From positions 27,281 to 91,280 of the forward strand of contig JAJEKV010000786.1 of assembly GCA_021234155.1 (NCBI GenBank): 64,000 nucleotides of DNA. Reading direction: 5' to 3'. How positions within the stretch are numbered: position 1 is the first letter of the stretch; every line of letters begins with the position of its first letter. The DNA is from Isoetes taiwanensis (taxonomy: Eukaryota; Streptophyta; Lycopodiopsida; Isoetales; Isoetaceae). The notes beneath the pieces were generated by a model. The model did not search any database and was not told the DNA's origin. It was given only the letters and a program-made list of their open reading frames with translations. This document shows, one piece after another, positions 21,330-36,110 of the stretch. Both the position numbers and the translations under genes were made by a program.

Positions 21330-21885
21330 CAACATGTCAAGATGGCTCAAACATGCCACCTAGGCTCCAACATGACAAGGTGGCTCAACCATACCACGTG
21401 GGCTCCAACTTGCCAATATGGCTCAAACACGGCACCTAGGCTCCAACATGCCAAGGTGGCTCAAACATGCCACCTACGCTGCAACATGCCAAGGTGGCTT
21501 CAACATGCCACCTAGGGTCCAACATGCCAAGGTGGCTCAAACATGCCACCTAGGCTCCAACATGCCAAGGTGGCTCAACCATGCCACGTGGACTCCAACG
21601 TGCCAAGGTGGCCCAAATATGCCACCTACGCTCCAACATGCCAAGGTGGCTCAAACATGCACATGGGCTCCAACATGCCACCTAGGCTCCAACATGCCAA
21701 GGTGTCTCAAACATGCCACCTAGGCTCCAACATGCCAAGGTAGCTCAACCATACCACGCGGGCTCCAACATGCCACCTACGCTCCAACATGCCAAGGTGG
21801 CTCAAATATGCCACGTGCTCTAACATGCCACCTAGTTGGCACGAACATGCCACGTGGGCTCCAACATGCCAAGGTGGGTCAACCA
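21330..21885. repeat. Minisatellite, ~38 bp unit, about 14 units
   Basis: Tandem, variably degenerate units of the form 'ctccaacatgccaaggtgg' plus 'ctcaaacatgccacctagg'. Each unit has two arms, CCAAGGTGGC and GCCACCTAGG, that are complementary but for one pair, separated by ~8 nt. Each repeat is thus a small dyad. Some units have lost one arm. Apparent ORFs through the array are repeat translation and not genes. Confidence 0.88.
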
Positions 21886-21928
21886 TGCCATTTAGCCTAG
21901 GACTCTTAGGTTGGCCACATGATCGAAA

Positions 21929-21968
21929 AAAAATTGTCTCTCGCGCTATACGGCGAGAGACAATTTTT
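21929..21968. repeat. Perfect 16 bp inverted repeat (hairpin)
   Basis: 21929-21944 and 21953-21968 are perfectly complementary (arm AAAAATTGTCTCTCGC) around an 8 nt loop. A partial third copy of the loop-arm words (ccgtataggccgagagaag) follows at 21972. It lies ~270 bp upstream of the PIF/Harbinger transposase and could belong to its terminal or subterminal region, but no matching end was found after 24.3 kb. Confidence 0.6.
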
Positions 21969-22238
21969 ATACCGTATAGGCCGAGAGAAGATGGGAGATG
22001 AGCTTCTCTCGGGCCTTAACAGCGGCCGTTTCGAGTTGTTTCTCCCTCCCCGCCGGAATTTTTCCCTCTAATTTGTCTCCGGCTGGCCATCCCATATGGG
22101 ATATTTCTTTTCTCATTCGATCTTCAAAATGAGTGATATGGGATATTTCGAGCTCGTCTTCCCGCGTCCCTTTTCCATTCGAAATCTCTGAAAAATCCAT
22201 CCCTCACACCTTTGAGGCAGGAACCGCGTCTTTCAAGC

Positions 22239-23468
22239 ATGGATCTGGTAATTTTAGGTATGATTGCAATGCTTTTTAGGGCTATTTTGCTAGGTTTAGC
22301 AATGCAGAAGTTCTGCTTGGATCTCATTCAAGAGAACGAACTGGAAGATCCTATGGCAATAGTCGAGGAAGAAGAGTTCGAAGAAGACAACACTAGTTTT
22401 CAATGTGCATCTTCAATCTTGCTCTTGGCTGCAACCTCTCGACTAAGAAGACCACCGAGAAGATTCTGGACATTGACAATCATGCTTGGAATTGCCTTCC
22501 CTCATTTGAAGATGATATGTGGCATCAGTTTTACAGAATGAAGAGAAGGTCATTTGAAAAATTGGTTGGCCTGATTGTGCCATACCTGATCAGGCCATGC
22601 CAGAAAGTTAGGCCCCCTGTAGATCTCAGGAAAGCAGTAGCCATGAAACTCTACTTTCTTGCTCATGGAGAGATGCCATTGCATGTTGGCCAAAGGTTTT
22701 ATGTTGGAAAGGCCATAGTCCGTAAAAGACACCAAGAAAGTGACTTTAGTTTTAGCATCCAAGACCATGCTTTACAAAAGATTTGTTGCCTTACCCCTGG
22801 GTCAAAGTCTACTTGATATCATGAAGGAATTTGAAGATGCCACAGTGCGCCTAATATTTTTGGTCTTTGTTGATGGTTCTCACATATTTCGCATGTAAAG
22901 CCATGGAGAAAAGACAAAGGGGATGATTACTACAAGACACACAAGAGACATTCTGCCTCATGCAAGGTGTAGTAACACACTCTCGAATATTTGTCAATGT
23001 ATGTGTTAGTAGAACAGGTTACCAGGCATGATTCCAATCGAGTTTAAGAAGAGCCTATTGTACAAGAGGCTAGCATCAAAACAGATTTTGCAGGAACCTA
23101 TTGTTCAAATGACAGGAAAAAAGATTAACAGGAGAGGAGAACTACTGGATGCAGATGTAACAGTTAGTATACCTCCAATGCTTTTGGGGGATTCAGTTTA
23201 TCCAAGCAGAAGGTTTTTGATTAAGGTTTTTCCAGATGGCACGGGTGCTTCTGGCAGGTTCAATAAGAGGATTTGCAAGGGCAGGGTTTGTGTTGAGAAT
23301 GGATTTGGTATAGTGAAAGAGAAATTCAGAATTTTGAAAGCTCTGCCTATTCATGTTGGTAGGGCACCCAAGATTATTCATGCTGCCTGTGTGTTGTGGA
23401 ATTTCTGCATAATGGAAGACCTAGATTTGGACATGCAGCAGACCGAGGACTTGTGTCAAAAGGATTGA
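22239..23468 (+). pseudogene. PIF/Harbinger transposase (DDE_Tnp_4 type), frameshifted
   Basis: The ATG at 22239 starts an N-terminal region; an N-terminal helix-rich domain is readable at 22460-22800 (WHQFYRMKRRSFEKLVGLI, VDLRKAVAMKLYFLAHGE). The first catalytic Asp lies in VFVDGSHIF (22862-22888), with a stop soon after. DYYKTHKRHSA matches the family's next motif. The second and third acidic positions lie in the well-preserved 23028-23468 frame: PPMLLGDSVYPSRRFL and RVCVENGFGIVKEKFRIL. Several frameshifts and stops lie between 22800 and 23030. The transposase would cut and paste elements at TWA sites with the help of the Myb-like partner on the other strand. Confidence 0.85.
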
Positions 23469-23469
23469 A

Positions 23470-24291
23470 AGCACTCGGAGTATCTCTGCCAGAATTTTTT
23501 TCTTGTGCACTTGAATTGTCTTTGCTACCATTTGCTTCATTTGCAACAGGGGACACAGGGTTATCATCTGCAACGTTTACAAAGAAGCATTTGTTCCAAT
23601 TGTCTCATAGAATGCATCAGACATGTAGGTATTTGGAAACATATCAGCATCCGGAATGCCTCGGCCCCAAACTCCCCATCATCCCACACTGGAATGTCTC
23701 TCTCATTAGTAACTCCATGTTTCAGATCTTCCATAGCTTCAAACCAAGGCGGTGTAGATGGTTCTGATCCAGTTCTCTCGAGATGCCTCTTTTTCATCCC
23801 TCGAATTTGATCGCAATTTATTCCACTTGTTCCTTAACTGTCTCAAATCTTCAAGCCCATGAACGTGGGTTGTAATTTCAACATAATCTCTCCATTGCCC
23901 TCAAGAAAGATTAATACTACCATTATTGTGCACCTTGTACTCCTTCATCAAAGCAAGCATGGTGGAGATTGCATTGTCGAACCAATCAACCGGATTTTTC
24001 CTTTTCTTGGCGGGTTGATAGCAAATGCAATTGCTATCGTGCACAACTAAGGCTAATTCATTGGGGAGGGGTTCAGATTGAACCTCACGCAATCCATCTT
24101 CCTGCTGATCCCTCTTCTTTCCCCCTTGCAATGCCATTGGAAACCCGATGCGGGTTCAGAATTTATCTCAATGGCCCTGATTGGGAAACCCGATCCGATC
24201 ATCCGTTTAGTTCTTCTAGAAACCAATTTTCGCTCCTGGGAATGAAAGGCTTCTTAGCATTCGGCATGGAGGATTTGGTTGCCTTTGTCAT
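23470..24291 (-). pseudogene. PIF/Harbinger ORF1 (Myb/SANT-like DNA-binding protein), convergent
   Basis: Minus-strand frames read MTKATKSSMPNAKKPFIPR from 24291, then PAKKRKNPVDWFDNAISTML and LMKEYKVHNNGSI, then QWRDYVEITTHVHGLEDL with RQLRNKWNKLRSNSRDEKE, and WFEAMEDLKHG. This is the tryptophan-spaced trihelix/Myb-SANT layout of the ORF1 that accompanies PIF/Harbinger transposases and guides them to DNA and the nucleus. The two genes face each other and meet near 23470; an Asn/Ser-rich tail (23556-23374) may even overlap the transposase end. It has several stops and frameshifts. The assignment rests on layout and motif spacing. Confidence 0.6.
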
Positions 24292-24331
24292 ATTCTTGAG
24301 ACAATTTGTGTCCGATATTTTGATCTATTAG

Positions 24332-27483
<3,152 letters not shown>

Positions 27484-29218
27484 AATAGTTGCATGCGGAT
27501 CAGGGTTTAGAAGGAATTAAGAAAGACAAAAATAATCAATATTTATGGCTGAAAATTCTAGGAGCAGGAACCACTTTTTACGTGGCTGTATGCTATTATG
27601 TCTCGAGACACAAACAAATGTACAAAGATTCAGAAGCATCTAGTGAAGATTTGTTCTTTGAGCTGGAACAAGATATTATGAAGTACCAAGAGAAAGGGGA
27701 TATCATATTGACAGGAGATTTTAACTGCAGAACTGGAATGAAGCAAGCCACAGCATACACCGGAAACCATGATCCGCTCTGGTTGGATGTAATGGATGAT
27801 GAAGAGCTGAGGTCACAAGGATGGCATAGGAATTCTAAAGATTCCATTATTACTAGATCTGGAAGACAACTGCTTAACCTATGCTGCAGCACTGATCTTC
27901 TCATATGCAATGGTATGGAAAAATTCCCTACGACAGCTAAATGCACGTGCAGAGAGAGAAGTGTGGTGGATTACATAATTACGTCCAGTAAAACACTGGA
28001 CAAGATTACTGATTTACAATTATGGATGAGCAGGTGGAATCTGACCATGCGCCGTTAATTTTCACACTGCCTACCATTGTAACTCCTTCAAAACACATGC
28101 CACCTTCACAAACCCTGGAGGTAAAACTGAATCCGCGGAAGGCTGATAAATACAAAGAGATGGTGGAGGAAAAACTTGCAGAGATGAATCTGGATAAAGA
28201 TGTCAATGACATGAGCATAGACTTGCATAGAATCCTGACGGAATCTGCAAGAGAATGTTTTGTTTCCCAAAGGGTCCATAAAGGATTAAAGTGCAACTCT
28301 TGGTACGATCATGAATGCCGAGATGCTAAGAAAAAGCTAAGAAGGTGTAGTGCTATCCAGAGGGGAGCATGTAAAAAAGAATATAGAAGCCTGGTTAGAC
28401 TGAAAAAAAGAAGATTTGTCAGGAGACAGCAAGAGACACTCCTTGATCAATATCTTGTAGAGCCTAAGCTCTTTTGGAGTAAGCTGAAGCAAGCAAAACA
28501 GGTAGTGCAATTATATCACGATGACGCTATCCCAGAGGAAGTCAAGGTGCAATCTGATCTTGCATTCATAAAGGAAGAAGGTAGCGGAAGGTATTATGAA
28601 CTTGGCAAATGGTAAGGCAAGAGACTCATATGGTTTATGTGCGGAACACTTGAAGTGGGCAGGGGATAGTGTGAATGAAATAGTTGCAAAGATGTTTACA
28701 GCAGCCATGAGAGCAGGATTCCCTCAAACATGGCAACGGAATAGAGTGGTTCCGATACATAAAAGCGGCCCGATGACAGAAGCAAATAATTATAGAACAC
28801 TTATGGTAAGTAGTCTCTTCTCGAAACTATTTGCAACTATTATAGAGAGAAAAGTTAGTGACTGGGCTGAAAGACATGGAAAGAGGGCAGAATCCCAGGC
28901 TGGTTTTCGACAGAATAGATCTACCATAGATCACTTGCTTGCTTTGAAAACTATTTTTGATTCCGTAAAAGGCACTAAAAAGCCAGTTTATATATGTTTC
29001 ATTGACTTTAAGAAAGCATTTGATAAAGTGCCGAGATCAAAGCTTTGAAAAAGAGTGGCAAAATTGCAGGTTCCAAAACATCTGCAAGAGGCAATCCGTA
29101 TATTGTATGAAAAGGTGTTTGTACAGTTATCTATGCCTTTCTCATTGGATGTGCAGGAGATAACAGAAAGCAACGTCAGAGTAAAACAAGGATGCCCAAT
29201 GTCCCCGACCTTATTTAG
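27484..29218 (+). pseudogene. LINE-B copy 2: endonuclease and RT N-terminal half
   Basis: The AP-type endonuclease lacks its first strands but shows AGTTFYVAVCYYVSRH, the DNA-binding/catalytic GDFNCRTG, VVDYIITSSK and, after a frameshift near 28020, SDHAPLIF. The linker (ECFVSQRVHKGLKCNSWYDH, LKKRRFVRRQQETLLDQYLV) leads through a second frameshift at ~28600 into RT: NGKARDSYGLCAEHLKWAGD, NRVVPIHKSG, AESQAGFRQNRSTIDHLLAL and ICFIDFKKAFDKVP. A TGG-to-TGA stop falls at 29046-29048, then RVKQGCPMSPTLF. The copy is cut at 29218, before the YADD motif, where an unrelated LINE begins. Confidence 0.87.
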
Positions 29219-29220
29219 GT

Positions 29221-30867
29221 TCCAGACTTCTTGATCTCCATTGCCAATGGATTAGGGTTGCACCTTGCTCATTCGATTACCAATGGTCCTCGTATTTGTA
29301 TTCCCTTCCTGCTGAGGCTTCCCTCCCCAAGTTTGTGGTTGTTAGAAGTGGTCCACTCTTTTTTAAATATAAATTATCTTTGCTTAATGGCCTAGAGCTT
29401 GCCAATATGTTTCCTGATGTTGAGGCCTTCTCTGCTTATCGTGTGCACAGACCCTCCATTCCCATCCCTCCTCCTACTTCTGTCTCCCCTACTTCTACTT
29501 TCCCTCCCTAACGCCATCCCTACTCCGGTTCCTCGCACTGTCCTTGCCATCACCCCTTCTTTGTCTTCTACCTAGCCATTGGCACACTCCCCAGCCCCAT
29601 AATTATCTTCCTTCCGACCCGGCAAGAGAGGCTGGACATGATTGCACACAAGCAAGGCGCATTGAAGAAGAATGGTCCATTGCCCGCATGAAAAAGCCGC
29701 CGGAGGAGGAATAGCCGGCTCCACAACCATACGCATCTGCTTCCCCTAACCCTGTTGAGCCAACTCTCTCTCACCATCCTTCTTGGCGTCCAATAGCATC
29801 GCGCCCAAATTGGGCTGATCAAGTGGAGAATGAGTCTCATATACAAGTTGATATGGACTTAGAACATCCTCCACGCCCACCTTGATCAATGAAGTTAATC
29901 TCACGGAATGTGCTGGGGTTGCCTCCTCCCCTACTAAAAGGAGCAAGGTTGTCCATGGCCACGACTAGGTGGGACTCAGATTTCATTTGTTTGCAAGAGC
30001 ATAAATGCAAGAAAGAGGATGCCTACAAAGTTTCTTCTTGAATAATCAATAGGCAATACAATGTTCGCGGTGTACCGCAGACCGGCAAAGGCTGGTGTCC
30101 CTACAAACATGGAGGAGGGCGATTCCGGTGTCATTTACTCAAAGGTTGATGATTTGGCCTAAGTGGACCATAGTCAAGTGGTTTGATAAAGGGCAAGAAT
30201 GGGGATTGGTTAATGTGTATCGCATAATCGACCACGTCAGAGAGGCACATTGTGGGCTTCTTTGCATTCCAAATTATTGAGATTAGACTCCCCTGTTGCA
30301 TGGATCATGGTGGGTGATTTTAACATGGTTGAGCTTGAGCAAGACGGATGTGGAGAGGTGCGAGATAGTCGGTGGCTTTGAGCGGGAGCAATGGCACCGC
30401 TTAATGCAAGATTGTGGCTTCATAGAAGTTGAGGGTCCCTCAAGTTTTACTTGGTGTAATGGCTGGTTGGGTGGTGGTAGAGCATATGCAAGACATGATA
30501 GAGGCTACTATAATGCTTTGGTAGCAACCCCTTTGTTGCTTTTCATCGTGAGAACGTTGAATCTTGCAATTTCTGACCATAATCCACGTATTTCTCTTGC
30601 TCTCATACGGTGGTGCATGTTGCCTCTAAGACATATTTTCAAATTTGAATACATTTTTCTTGAAGGATGATGATTTTGTGGCAGTCAGACAAAGCGTGGT
30701 TCACTTCTTTCTCTCGACAGGGGCATGGCGGTATTGTTGATGCTCGGCCGCTGCGGAAGTCTTTGCTAAAGGTTGGGGTCGTGAACGGGCTTCTGCTAAC
30801 CGGAGCCTTCTGCTGGCTCTTTATCGACAACTTGAGGCATGCAGGTCTGTTGCCCCATCAGATGGTG
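29221..30867 (+). pseudogene. L1-type LINE-A copy: ORF1 end and endonuclease, truncated by chromovirus LTR
   Basis: 29221-29885 looks like the proline/serine-rich end of a plant L1 ORF1 (SIPIPPPTSVSPTSTFPP). ORF2 starts at 29889 with MKLISRNVLGLPPPLLKGAR and FICLQEHKCKKED, the standard plant L1 endonuclease opening. Further on come WIMVGDFNMVELEQ (~30300) and AISDHNPRISL (~30575), which carry metal-binding and catalytic residues. Frames shift several times. The coding sequence continues (KFEYIFLE, then frame-shifted) until 30867, where a chromovirus LTR interrupts it; no LINE continuation is recognised to the right of that element. Confidence 0.72.
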
Positions 30868-32503
30868 TGACGTCCCCTACTCGTATACGGTGCACTCACC
30901 GTATACAAACAGGAGTTCATCCCCCATACCAGCTCCATGCCGATACAGGGCCCTCCACATAACACTGCAACCATGACTGGTTCCAGTGGGGAGAGTGAAG
31001 GGGTCATTTTACCCCGTCTCCCTCAGGGCCAACCTAGCTGCGAAGCGAAAACATACATGTCGTAAGATATAACATAAGCACATATCCACCTCAAGGGTGG
31101 TCCATCACATCTGCATAAACAAGGTGAGCACAATACATATGGGGGAGTTCTACCCAAGGCTCGACTCAAGGGATGACCGACGGGCTTGGGTCTCCGTAGT
31201 TCATTGCGCACGTAATTCATGGCAATGGATTTTACCGCATATGAACATGGCATAGGGTTGTCCACTCCATCCCCCTCCCGTGCACACTTTGCGAGTAGGC
31301 TGAAAAGTGTCGGGACGACCAGTAGCCGTGGATGCATACAGCCGGAGGGGCTATTCTCGGGTTGCATCCTCCCGGTCCGATGGGGCAGGAAGGGATCACT
31401 CCCTCCGTAGAGATCTACATCTTGACTCAAGGTGACTAGAGGGCCCTTTGCCGTGGTAGTCCATTGAACCTTGGAAAGTGTACACCACTTCACGGATTGC
31501 AAATGAGTCCATGCCTCACCCTTTTGGGTGGTGAGCCATTAGACCTAAGTCACAATGATCCCTCGGTAGGCTTTACACACGGAGGGATGGTTCAAGAGTG
31601 GGGACATGAACTCCTCCTTCTAGTTTGGCCCCTTCACCCACAACAACGGTGTGGTTCTTGTACACGGACCAAATCTATAGTGTGCTAGAGAGGCTACTCT
31701 AGAGCATCTACTACCAAGCTTTTAGGTCTCTACCCCTTCCCAATACAAGGAGTTCATAGAGATCCATCATCCACATACATCACGGAAGAACTAAAGAACT
31801 ATATCTAATCTACATCATAGAGTTAGTTCTTTAGTTAGAGGTCGGTATCTAGAGATCTAGAAGGCTGGTCGCTATGGGCAGTTTTAACAGGCTAAACCCC
31901 AATGATTCTACCACTAGAATAGGGTTTAGACTATCTAATTGGCCAAATACCGGATCCTTGAGTGGCTCCTCCTCGACTGAAGCCTCACCATCCCCAATTA
32001 AAACGCCATGGTGCAATTCTCTCGAGTTCAGGAGGAGGCGGTTAAGGTATTGAGGCAGCCAAAACAGAGTTCTAAAACCCAGAAACGAAAAAAATTGGGC
32101 AAGTTAGGGTTTCCCCCTTAATAGACAAGGGGTTGGCTAGGGTTTCCATTATCCCCTTTAGGCATGTGGGATAATTGGTATGGGTCCACTTGCCTTTAAT
32201 GGCTAGGTGGCAAAATGTGCCCACATGGAAATGTGTGCCCACATTAATGTGTACATTGGGAAATGTGCACATTAATTGCACCTATGGGTGTGGCCCACTT
32301 GGCATCAAGTGTCCACATGGAAATGTGTGCCCACATTAATGTGTACATTGGAAAATGTGCACATTAATAGTTGCACATATTCTGCACGCGTGCCCCTAGG
32401 GCTACACGGGCTACACGCGCGTGCCGTAATCAGTGCCGATGTCTGCGGCGATTGGCGGGCAGCATAAGATACGCTGGGATCGTATCGGGCCCCGAACGCC
32501 ACA
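30868..32503 (-). repeat. Chromovirus A 3' LTR
   Basis: About 1.64 kb. On the minus strand it starts TGTGGCGTTC at 32503 and ends GGGGACGTCA at 30868, giving TG...CA ends. It matches 57431-59029 along its length and 1-688 over its last third. It contains two copies of a 'cacatggaaatgtg' / 'tgtgcccacattaatgtg' motif near 32220-32360. ORFs in it are not genes. Confidence 0.82.
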
Positions 32504-32517
32504 TTCTCCCCACCTTG
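32504..32517 (-). other. Chromovirus A polypurine tract
   Basis: CAAGGTGGGGAGAA on the minus strand lies directly upstream of the LTR start; the same tract occurs in copy B at 59030-59044. This fixes the LTR boundary. Confidence 0.75.
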
Positions 32518-33378
32518 AAATGATGTCGTCCGGCAAAGATCGTGGATCTCCCCACCTTGGGATCATCCTAACCCTAATCAACCCGATGCATACTATAACT
32601 ACTATAATACTTACACATTTATTAAGATTACCTTAAGGTAATATTTTTAGGACATTATCACGCCATTATATTATATATTATGAAATAACTTATCAATTCA
32701 TAACATCATTAAAACAGGTTACTCAATAATTCACTTAACATGACAATTAAGTTTATCAAATTAAAATTAACGTCCGGGGTACTCTTCATTCCTTGCAACA
32801 CATTCCAACAAAATTTGTGTTGCAAGTCTTCAGCTTCGACCTCCTTGCCCTCCGGAGCTCTATTGGCCTGCCAGGTCGACACTAACGTTAGTATCATTTT
32901 AATTATTAATAAAAATTTTGGTTATATGGTGACCACCCCCACCTATCTACATGGATGCATGGCTAATCTCCTACGTAGGAAGAGGGTGAATCTTCCATTA
33001 TGGTCGGTGGAGACAGCTTTATATGCCTATATATCGCCATGCCTACACACCCTAGTTGCCTGGGTGGAGGATAGGTCCTTCCCGTATATGGGCGTGAAGG
33101 CCCGATTCCTCCTATCAAAGCATATATGGGGCTAGAGGTGCTTTTCCTATCGAGTGCATTCCTTCATGACCTCCTTTCTCTCGAGGTCGTCTACTCCGTA
33201 GGTGGAGCAGTAGACTTTCTAATCTACCTTCCACTTCGCTTAAAAACGCGGTCATGCCTACCTTGACATTACACCACGCCCTAGAGATCACCGTAGTGGT
33301 CTCATCATCTGTAACAACGCATGCAACCCATACCTAGCATAGGTTGCATGCGTAGATTAATCTTAACTACACATAGAA
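32518..33378 (-). other. Chromovirus A long 3' untranslated region with stem-loops
   Basis: About 860 bp between the pol stop and the purine tract, with no coherent ORF, conserved in copy B (59045-59930). Near the pol end a perfect 10 bp stem (33319-33328 / 33342-33351, arm GCATGCAACC) is followed by a second 9 bp stem (33353-33361 / 33378-33386, arm TAGATTAAT). Confidence 0.6.
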
Positions 33379-34650
33379 TTAATCTACACAAATCGACATG
33401 CTCGAAAGCCGATTTCTTTGGAGATGACCTTGCCGTCCCATTGCTCCATAAACTATGGGTCTTTGCTTTACTAAATCCTTCTTAAGTACCCATGTCGTCT
33501 TTCTTTGGTAAGTGTTTCCACTTGACCAAATCTTTGGAGGAATTCTGATCTCCTCGTTTTCTTTGAAAGCTTTATCAAGAATCAATTGGGAACTATTTCG
33601 TTGCTCCTCCGTCATTTCCAACAACGTTGGAGAGTCCAAGACTTCGTCTGGATTTGGAGTGTGCTTCTTCAACAAACTCACGTGGAAGACCTTATGAATC
33701 TTTAGGTGTGCTGGCAAGTCTAGCTTGTAGGATTGATTACCTACTCTCTTGACTATTCTGAAAGGTCCAGCCCACCTTGGAGCAAGCTTTTTGCAATTCC
33801 AGATCTCGAGCTTCACCCTTCACCTTGATCTTGAGCCAAACATCATCTCCAACTTTGAACTCTCTTAACGTTCGATGCTTGTCGGCGTTCGACTTCTTGC
33901 TGCTAGGAAATACCCTCGAACCTCTTCCCCAAGCCGCGCATATCGGCCAACATCTCTGGCTTGAAACTTCCACTTTTGACACACGGGGTTGTGCCAAGTG
34001 TCTGGAGTTAGGCACTGATAGCCGTAATTAATCATAAACGGCGACATTTGGGATGATTCCTGCTTGGTGCTATTGTATGCAAACTCCACCAAGTGAATAA
34101 ATTCTTCCCACATACCTTGCTTATTCCAGACATAGTTTCAGAGCATGTCTTCTAAAATCCTACATTTGTTCCGCTCGGTTTGGCCATCCACGTGAGGGAT
34201 GATATGCCGCGGCTCATGGATAGCTTCGTCTCAATTGTTTCGTAAAGAGGTCTTTAAAAGGCACTCCATGAACTTCGGATCCATGTCGGAGATAATCTCC
34301 CTTGGCATGCCATGAAGCCCAAGATCTCTTTGGTGAAGAGCTTTGATCCAGATCCATAGCCGTATTCTGTGGTCCGCAAGGTAAAATGTGCCATTTTCGA
34401 CAACTTGTCGACTACTACCATCAAAGCATCTTTCCCCTCTTACGGTCCTTGGGAGTCCCCGGATGAAATCCATCTTTGATCACCTCCCACTTAGCGTTTT
34501 GGCACCGCCTAATGGCTCTAATACTCCCGAATTCAAAGTTGCTTTCTGCCTTTTCCGCCGCGACATAATTGGCATTCTACGATGTAGCGAGCTACTTGCT
34601 TCTTCATTCCTGGCCAATAATAGCTTCTTTCGCCAAGCAAGACTTTGAAA
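33379..34650 (-). pseudogene. pol: Chromovirus A integrase with C-terminal domain and chromodomain
   Basis: Reading leftward: the zinc-finger end RSYYWPGMKKQVARYIVEC with CQLC (34640-34570), the integrase core (GLHGMPREIISDMDPKF, then HLVEFAYNSTKQESSQMSP), and the GPF/Y-type C-terminal domain APRWAGPFRIVKRVGNQSYK followed by IHKVFHVSLLKKH. A chromodomain trace (LVKWKHLPK in one frame near 33530) is the class signature; it targets insertion to marked chromatin. The original Asp of the SDRGSKF motif is obscured by a local change. Several frameshifts are present. Confidence 0.85.
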
Positions 34651-34779
34651 TATATTTTCATGAATCGCATGGCCACTATTGGGCTGTTAATGCGTGTCGT
34701 GGAGGATCAATTTCCTTACACACGATGATTGGTGCACGACAACTTGTTCTTATGGTATAACAGGTTGCCTTCCTTCTTA

Positions 34780-36110
34780 TAATGTTTAAAGGCTTCGCTC
34801 CTTTATACATGTTCTAGCCTCCCTAGAGAGGGCTTGCCCATACTTCCTTGAAAACCACATCTGTTGGCAAGGACTCTTCAATCTTCTTACCAAAGTCATT
34901 TGGAGGCGTCGAAATTGCATTGCAATGCACTCTAGTTGTCGGGGGTGCCTTGGCGCATCCGCTACCACATTGAGCTTCCCTGGCTTGTAGACTATATCAA
35001 AAGTCATACTCTTCAAGGAACTCCATTTATCTTCTCGCCTCGGGTTGAGGTGTGGTTGCGTGAATACATCTTTGGAGGCTCGATGATGGTCTGTATCCAA
35101 TTGGAACTTCCTTCCCAGAAGATAGTGCCTCCAAATTCTTAATGCCCGACAACCGCAAGCAATTCACGATCGTGGGTGGGGTGGCGCGTTGCCGCATCGT
35201 TCATCTTCACGGAATCACACGCTACCACACGCTCTTCTTGCATGAAACCTTGGCTATCTTGCTATCCGCATCGTTGCTACAAGCTTATCTTTCTGGGTCC
35301 GGGGGGTTGGGCGGGCGGTTTGTTAACGCTTCCTTCGCAATTCAAATCCCGCGGAGGCTTTCTTGTGCCAATGCTTTCGCCCAATCTTTCACCTTTTTCG
35401 CCCTCGTCAAGTCATTAGCGGGGCGCTATCTTAGCAGTTCTTCCACGAACTTCGTAGTACCTGCTAGGCCTAAAAACCCGACTTCATGCACATTCTTGGT
35501 TGCCGGCTGCAATGGCGGCCTCAATCTTGGCGGGATCCGCCGAAATTTCTTTCTGCTTGAGATCACATGACCAAGGTATTCCACCTTCTGGATTTTGAGT
35601 GACACTTGACAACTTGGCGCATAACCGGTGCCTCTTCAATTTCTCTAGCACTCTCCTCAAGTGTTGCGTGTTCTTCAAGGATCTGCTATACACCAAAATG
35701 TCATCAAAGAATACAATCACAAAGGTGTCTAAGAACTCCTGAAGATGTCGTTCATGAGCCTCATGAACGCCGCGGGGCATTTGATAAAAGCCGAAAGGCA
35801 TTACCGCGGAACTCATAGTGTCCATACCGCGTTGAAGGCGGTTTTATGGATATCCTCTTCCTTTATCCGATTTGATGATAACTCGACCTTAAGTCGATTT
35901 TTGAGAAGACCTTTGCACCTTGAAGTTGATCCATCAAGTCATCCGATCCGGGGAGCGATACTTGTTCTTAATGGTGTGCTTGTTCAACCGCCTATAGTCT
36001 ATGCACATCCTTAAACTACCATCCTTCTTCTTGACAAAAAGAATGGGCGCTCCAAATGGCGAGACACTAGGTCTAATGAAACCTAGGTCGAAAGCAACTC
36101 CCGCAATTGC
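34780..36110 (-). pseudogene. pol: Chromovirus A reverse transcriptase and RNase H
   Basis: The RT palm at 35825-35600 reads MSSAVMPFGFYQMPRG (damaged) and FVIVFFDDILVYSRSLKNTQ, so the two catalytic aspartates (FFDD) are intact here. The fingers lie at 36100-35990 ([14 protein letters not shown]-like in a broken frame). The RNase H end at 35100-34930 shows VFTQPHLNPR and DIVYKPGKLNVVADAPRHP, matching the better copy B. The enzyme copies RNA to DNA in the particle. At least six frameshifts lie between 34.8 and 36.1 kb. Confidence 0.83.

Noticed and set aside
21330-21885. CRISPR-like regular repeat array
   Set aside because: Units are contiguous with no unique spacers, degenerate, and in a plant context; this is a minisatellite.
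30868-32503. ORFs within the chromovirus LTRs (for example 31502-31023 minus)
   Set aside because: LTR sequence; frames are not conserved between the LTR copies.
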